From Paracoccus sp. Z118 (GTDB lineage Bacteria > Pseudomonadota > Alphaproteobacteria > Rhodobacterales > Rhodobacteraceae): 64,000 nt of DNA. The position numbers and the translations under genes were made by a program. How positions within the stretch are numbered: the stretch's first letter is position 1; every line of letters starts with the position of its first letter. The notes beneath the pieces are model-generated. The model worked only from the letters and a program-made list of their open reading frames with translations. It did no database searches and was not told where the DNA came from. Positions 62,155 to 64,000 of the stretch are shown here, piece by piece. Location of the stretch: the NCBI RefSeq assembly GCF_019061185.1, contig NZ_JAHQZU010000005.1, positions 62,001-126,000 of the forward strand, read 5' to 3'.

Positions 62155-63783
62155 ATGGCCGATCAGACGATCTACGATTTGGCGCTGGACAAGAACGCGG
62201 CGAACCACGTTCCGCTGACGCCGCTGACCTATATCGACCGCACGGCGCGGGTGTTTCCCGACTATCCGGCCGTGGTCTATACCGGCGTGCGTCGCAACTG
62301 GGCCGAAACCTATGCGCGGACGCGCCGTATGGGCAGCGCGCTGACCCGGCGCGGCATCGGCAAGGGCGATACCGTCGCCATCGTCGCCGCCAACATCCCG
62401 GAAATGTTCGAAGCGCATTTCGGCGTGCCGATGGCCGGCGCGGTGCTGAACGCGATCAACACCCGGCTGGATGCCGAGGGCATCGCCTTCATCCTGAACC
62501 ACGGCGAGGCCAAGGTGCTGATCGTCGATCCCGAGTTCTCGGAGGTGGTGGACCGGGCGGTCAGGATGGCCCATGCGCATGACCTGCTGGTGGTGGACAT
62601 CGTCGATCCCAGCTTCGAGGGGGGGCAGCGGATCGGGGCGCTGACCTATGAGGAGCTGCTGGCCGAGGGCGATCCCCAGTTCGAATGGCTGATGCCCGCG
62701 GATGAATGGGACGCCATCGCGCTGAACTACACCTCGGGGACGACCGGCGATCCCAAGGGGGTCGTCTATCACCACCGGGGCGCGACGCTGAACGCGCTGT
62801 CCTATATCGGCGACTGGGAGATGCCGCATCATTCGCGCTATCTGTGGACGCTGCCGATGTTCCACTGCAACGGCTGGTGCTTCCCGTGGACCATCGCCGC
62901 CAATGCGGGGGTCGCCGTCTGCCTGCGCGCGGTCCGGGCCGAGCCGATCTTCCAGCTGATCCGGGACGAGAAGGTCACGCATTTCTGCGGCGCGCCCATC
63001 GTTCTGAACATGCTGGCAAGCGCGCCCGAGCAGCTCAAGAACTTCGACCACGAGGTGAAGGTGATGACCGCCGGCGCGCCGCCGCCCGCCAAGGTGATCG
63101 AGGCGATGGAGGCGACCGGCATCCATGTCACCCATGTCTACGGGCTGACCGAAACCTACGGCCCCTCGGTCATGTGCGCCTGGAAGACCGAATGGGACGA
63201 GCGCAGCCAGGGCGACCGCGCCCGGCTGAAGGTGCGTCAGGGCGTGCCGAACAGCGCCCTGACCGACGCGATGGTCGCCGACCCCGAGACGATGGAGCCG
63301 GTGCCCGCCGACGGCACCACGATGGGCGAGGTCTTCATGCGCGGCAACAACGTGATGAAGGGGTATCTCAAGAACCCCAGCGCGACCGATAAGGCGTTCC
63401 GCGGCGGCTGGTTCGCCTCGGGCGATCTGGGCGTGATGCACCCGGACGGGTATATCGAGCTGAAGGACCGCTCCAAGGACATCATCATCTCGGGCGGCGA
63501 GAATATCTCGTCCATCGAGGTCGAGGACGTGCTCTACCGCCACCCGGCGGTGATGGTCGCGGCGGTGGTGGCGAGGCCGGACGAGAAATGGGGCGAAACC
63601 CCCTGCGCCTTCATCGAGCTGCGCGACGGCGCTGAGGTGGACGAGGCCGAGATCATCGAGTTCTGCCGCGACAACCTTGCCCGCTTCAAGACCCCGAGGA
63701 CCGTGGTGTTCGGCGAACTGCCCAAGACGCCGACCGGCAAGATCCAGAAATTCATGCTTCGCGCGCGCGCAAGGGAACTATAA
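62155..63783 (+). CDS. Acyl-CoA ligase (AMP-forming), DmdB-like
   Basis: The 542-residue ANL-superfamily enzyme activates a carboxylic acid to its CoA thioester. The ATP-binding loop is NYTSGTTGDPKGVVYHHRGA, followed by HVYGLTETYGP, GWFASGDLGVMHPDGYIELK, and the catalytic lysine in PKTPTGKIQKFMLR. The layout and MFHCNGWCFPWTIAANAG resemble DmdB, which activates 3-methylmercaptopropionate in marine Rhodobacteraceae; medium-chain acids are an alternative. The ATG at 62155 has a GGGAGG site. Confidence 0.85.
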   Translation: MADQTIYDLALDKNAANHVPLTPLTYIDRTARVFPDYPAVVYTGVRRNWAETYARTRRMGSALTRRGIGKGDTVAIVAANIPEMFEAHFGVPMAGAVLNAINTRLDAEGIAFILNHGEAKVLIVDPEFSEVVDRAVRMAHAHDLLVVDIVDPSFEGGQRIGALTYEELLAEGDPQFEWLMPADEWDAIALNYTSGTTGDPKGVVYHHRGATLNALSYIGDWEMPHHSRYLWTLPMFHCNGWCFPWTIAANAGVAVCLRAVRAEPIFQLIRDEKVTHFCGAPIVLNMLASAPEQLKNFDHEVKVMTAGAPPPAKVIEAMEATGIHVTHVYGLTETYGPSVMCAWKTEWDERSQGDRARLKVRQGVPNSALTDAMVADPETMEPVPADGTTMGEVFMRGNNVMKGYLKNPSATDKAFRGGWFASGDLGVMHPDGYIELKDRSKDIIISGGENISSIEVEDVLYRHPAVMVAAVVARPDEKWGETPCAFIELRDGAEVDEAEIIEFCRDNLARFKTPRTVVFGELPKTPTGKIQKFMLRARAREL

Positions 63784-63794
63784 ACCCCGCGCCC

Positions 63795-63814
63795 GCATCC
63801 TTCTTCTTGCCAAG
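63795..63814 (-). repeat. Possible degenerate copy of the dispersed element (copy F)
   Basis: On the minus strand this reads CTTGGCAAGAAGAAGGATGC. It shares a TTGG and AAGAAGAAG block with copies at 11352 and 33435 but lacks GGATATTT. It lies 12 bases after the acyl-CoA ligase stop and points against that gene, so the assignment is weak. Confidence 0.3.
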
Positions 63815-63900
63815 CCGCGCGGGATGATGCCAGTCTCGCTTCCGTATCGAAATCCGGCCGCAGAGCCGGAAACTCCGTCCCGCCATCACCGGGGGGCGGG

Positions 63901-63915
63901 CTGCCACGATGGCAG
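63901..63915. promoter_or_regulatory. Perfect palindrome upstream of the last gene
   Basis: CTGCCA-CGA-TGGCAG is a perfect 6-base inverted repeat with a 3-base centre, 23 bases before the ATG at 63939. It could be an operator or a small leader hairpin. Confidence 0.35.
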
Positions 63916-63938
63916 AATGACACCAACGGGAGCTGACG

Positions 63939-64000
63939 ATGACGTTCTTTACCCCCTGGCAGATCGCGGCGGCCGCCGCCGTGACCCTTGCCGCAACGGC
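63939..64000 (+). CDS. Start of an exported protein, cut by the window edge
   Basis: The ATG at 63939 has GGGAG 5 bases upstream and opens MTFFTPWQIAAAAAVTLAAT, which looks like a signal peptide or first membrane helix. Only about 20 codons are visible, so no function can be named. Confidence 0.6.
   Translation, partial: MTFFTPWQIAAAAAVTLAAT

Noticed and set aside
1..64000. tRNA or rRNA genes
   Set aside because: The intergenic spaces were read for cloverleaf-like T-loop motifs and none was convincing; spaces are mostly under 200 bases.

Overview
The window is high-GC, densely packed chromosomal DNA from an alphaproteobacterium, most likely a member of the Rhodobacteraceae (Paracoccus/Rhodobacter relatives). 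The evidence is the mixture of genes: a fused MrpA-MrpB antiporter subunit, a TrcR/DUF1013 cell-cycle regulator, COQ9, a DmdB-like acyl-CoA ligase, GT61 (DUF563) glycosyltransferases and Sox-type sulfur genes. Genes are joined by 4-base start/stop overlaps (ATGA or GTGA) in most operons. No rRNA, tRNA, CRISPR array, insertion sequence or replication origin was seen.

Layout. 1-621: ruvC-ruvA (minus). 758-6635: complete Mrp cation/proton antiporter operon. 6640-8944: tal/fsa - DUF484 - xerC (minus). 9091-13992: priA, an N-formylglutamate amidohydrolase-like gene, pyk and a small membrane protein. 14098-19059: rpmI-rplT, then pheS and pheT with a foreign-looking gene fitted between them. 19111-22082: GST, mscL, and alanine dehydrogenase with a divergent Lrp-type regulator. 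22170-23270: an accessory HNH nuclease. 23459-27167: rpsU, COQ9, quinone oxidoreductase, RNase T2, TrcR. 27240-29831: two GT61 glycosyltransferases running head-on into mutS. 32549-36006: an exported hydratase-like protein, trhO and a DASS transporter. 36134-40447: an NAD salvage cluster (pncA, pncB, nadE) interrupted by a VapBC-type toxin-antitoxin pair. 40624-42117: an exported protein of 18 MORN repeats. 42172-46391: an SsuABC-like importer with an FAA-hydrolase and a divergent GntR regulator. 46559-50442: an FbpCAB-like iron importer. 50598-53417: aminotransferase-RidA with a decayed SDR remnant and a divergent LysR gene. 53561-58773: a compact sulfur-oxidation operon. 58826-61901: a GT2 glycosyltransferase and a fused Gfo/Idh-epimerase. 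62155-64000: an acyl-CoA ligase and the start of one more gene.

The most interesting unit is the sulfur operon at 53561-58773: a PPC-domain protein, monohaem cytochrome c, FccB/SoxF-type flavoprotein, SoxT-like transporter, a second FccB-like flavoprotein, SoxY and SoxZ, all coupled, without SoxAX, SoxB or SoxCD in the window. The first flavoprotein keeps the cysteine that carries FAD covalently in flavocytochrome c plus the redox cysteine pair. The second keeps the pair but has glycine at the FAD-linking site. This looks like a sulfide or sulfane-sulfur oxidation module that may hand sulfur to SoxYZ.

A second theme is a short dispersed element (GGATATTT, a variable stretch, then a purine-rich AGAAGA block, often behind a GC hairpin). 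It recurs at 3' ends of genes, twice as inverted pairs between convergent genes. Two visibly more A+T-rich genes (15905-16657 and 22170-23270) and the 5' half of 28677-29831 look horizontally acquired.
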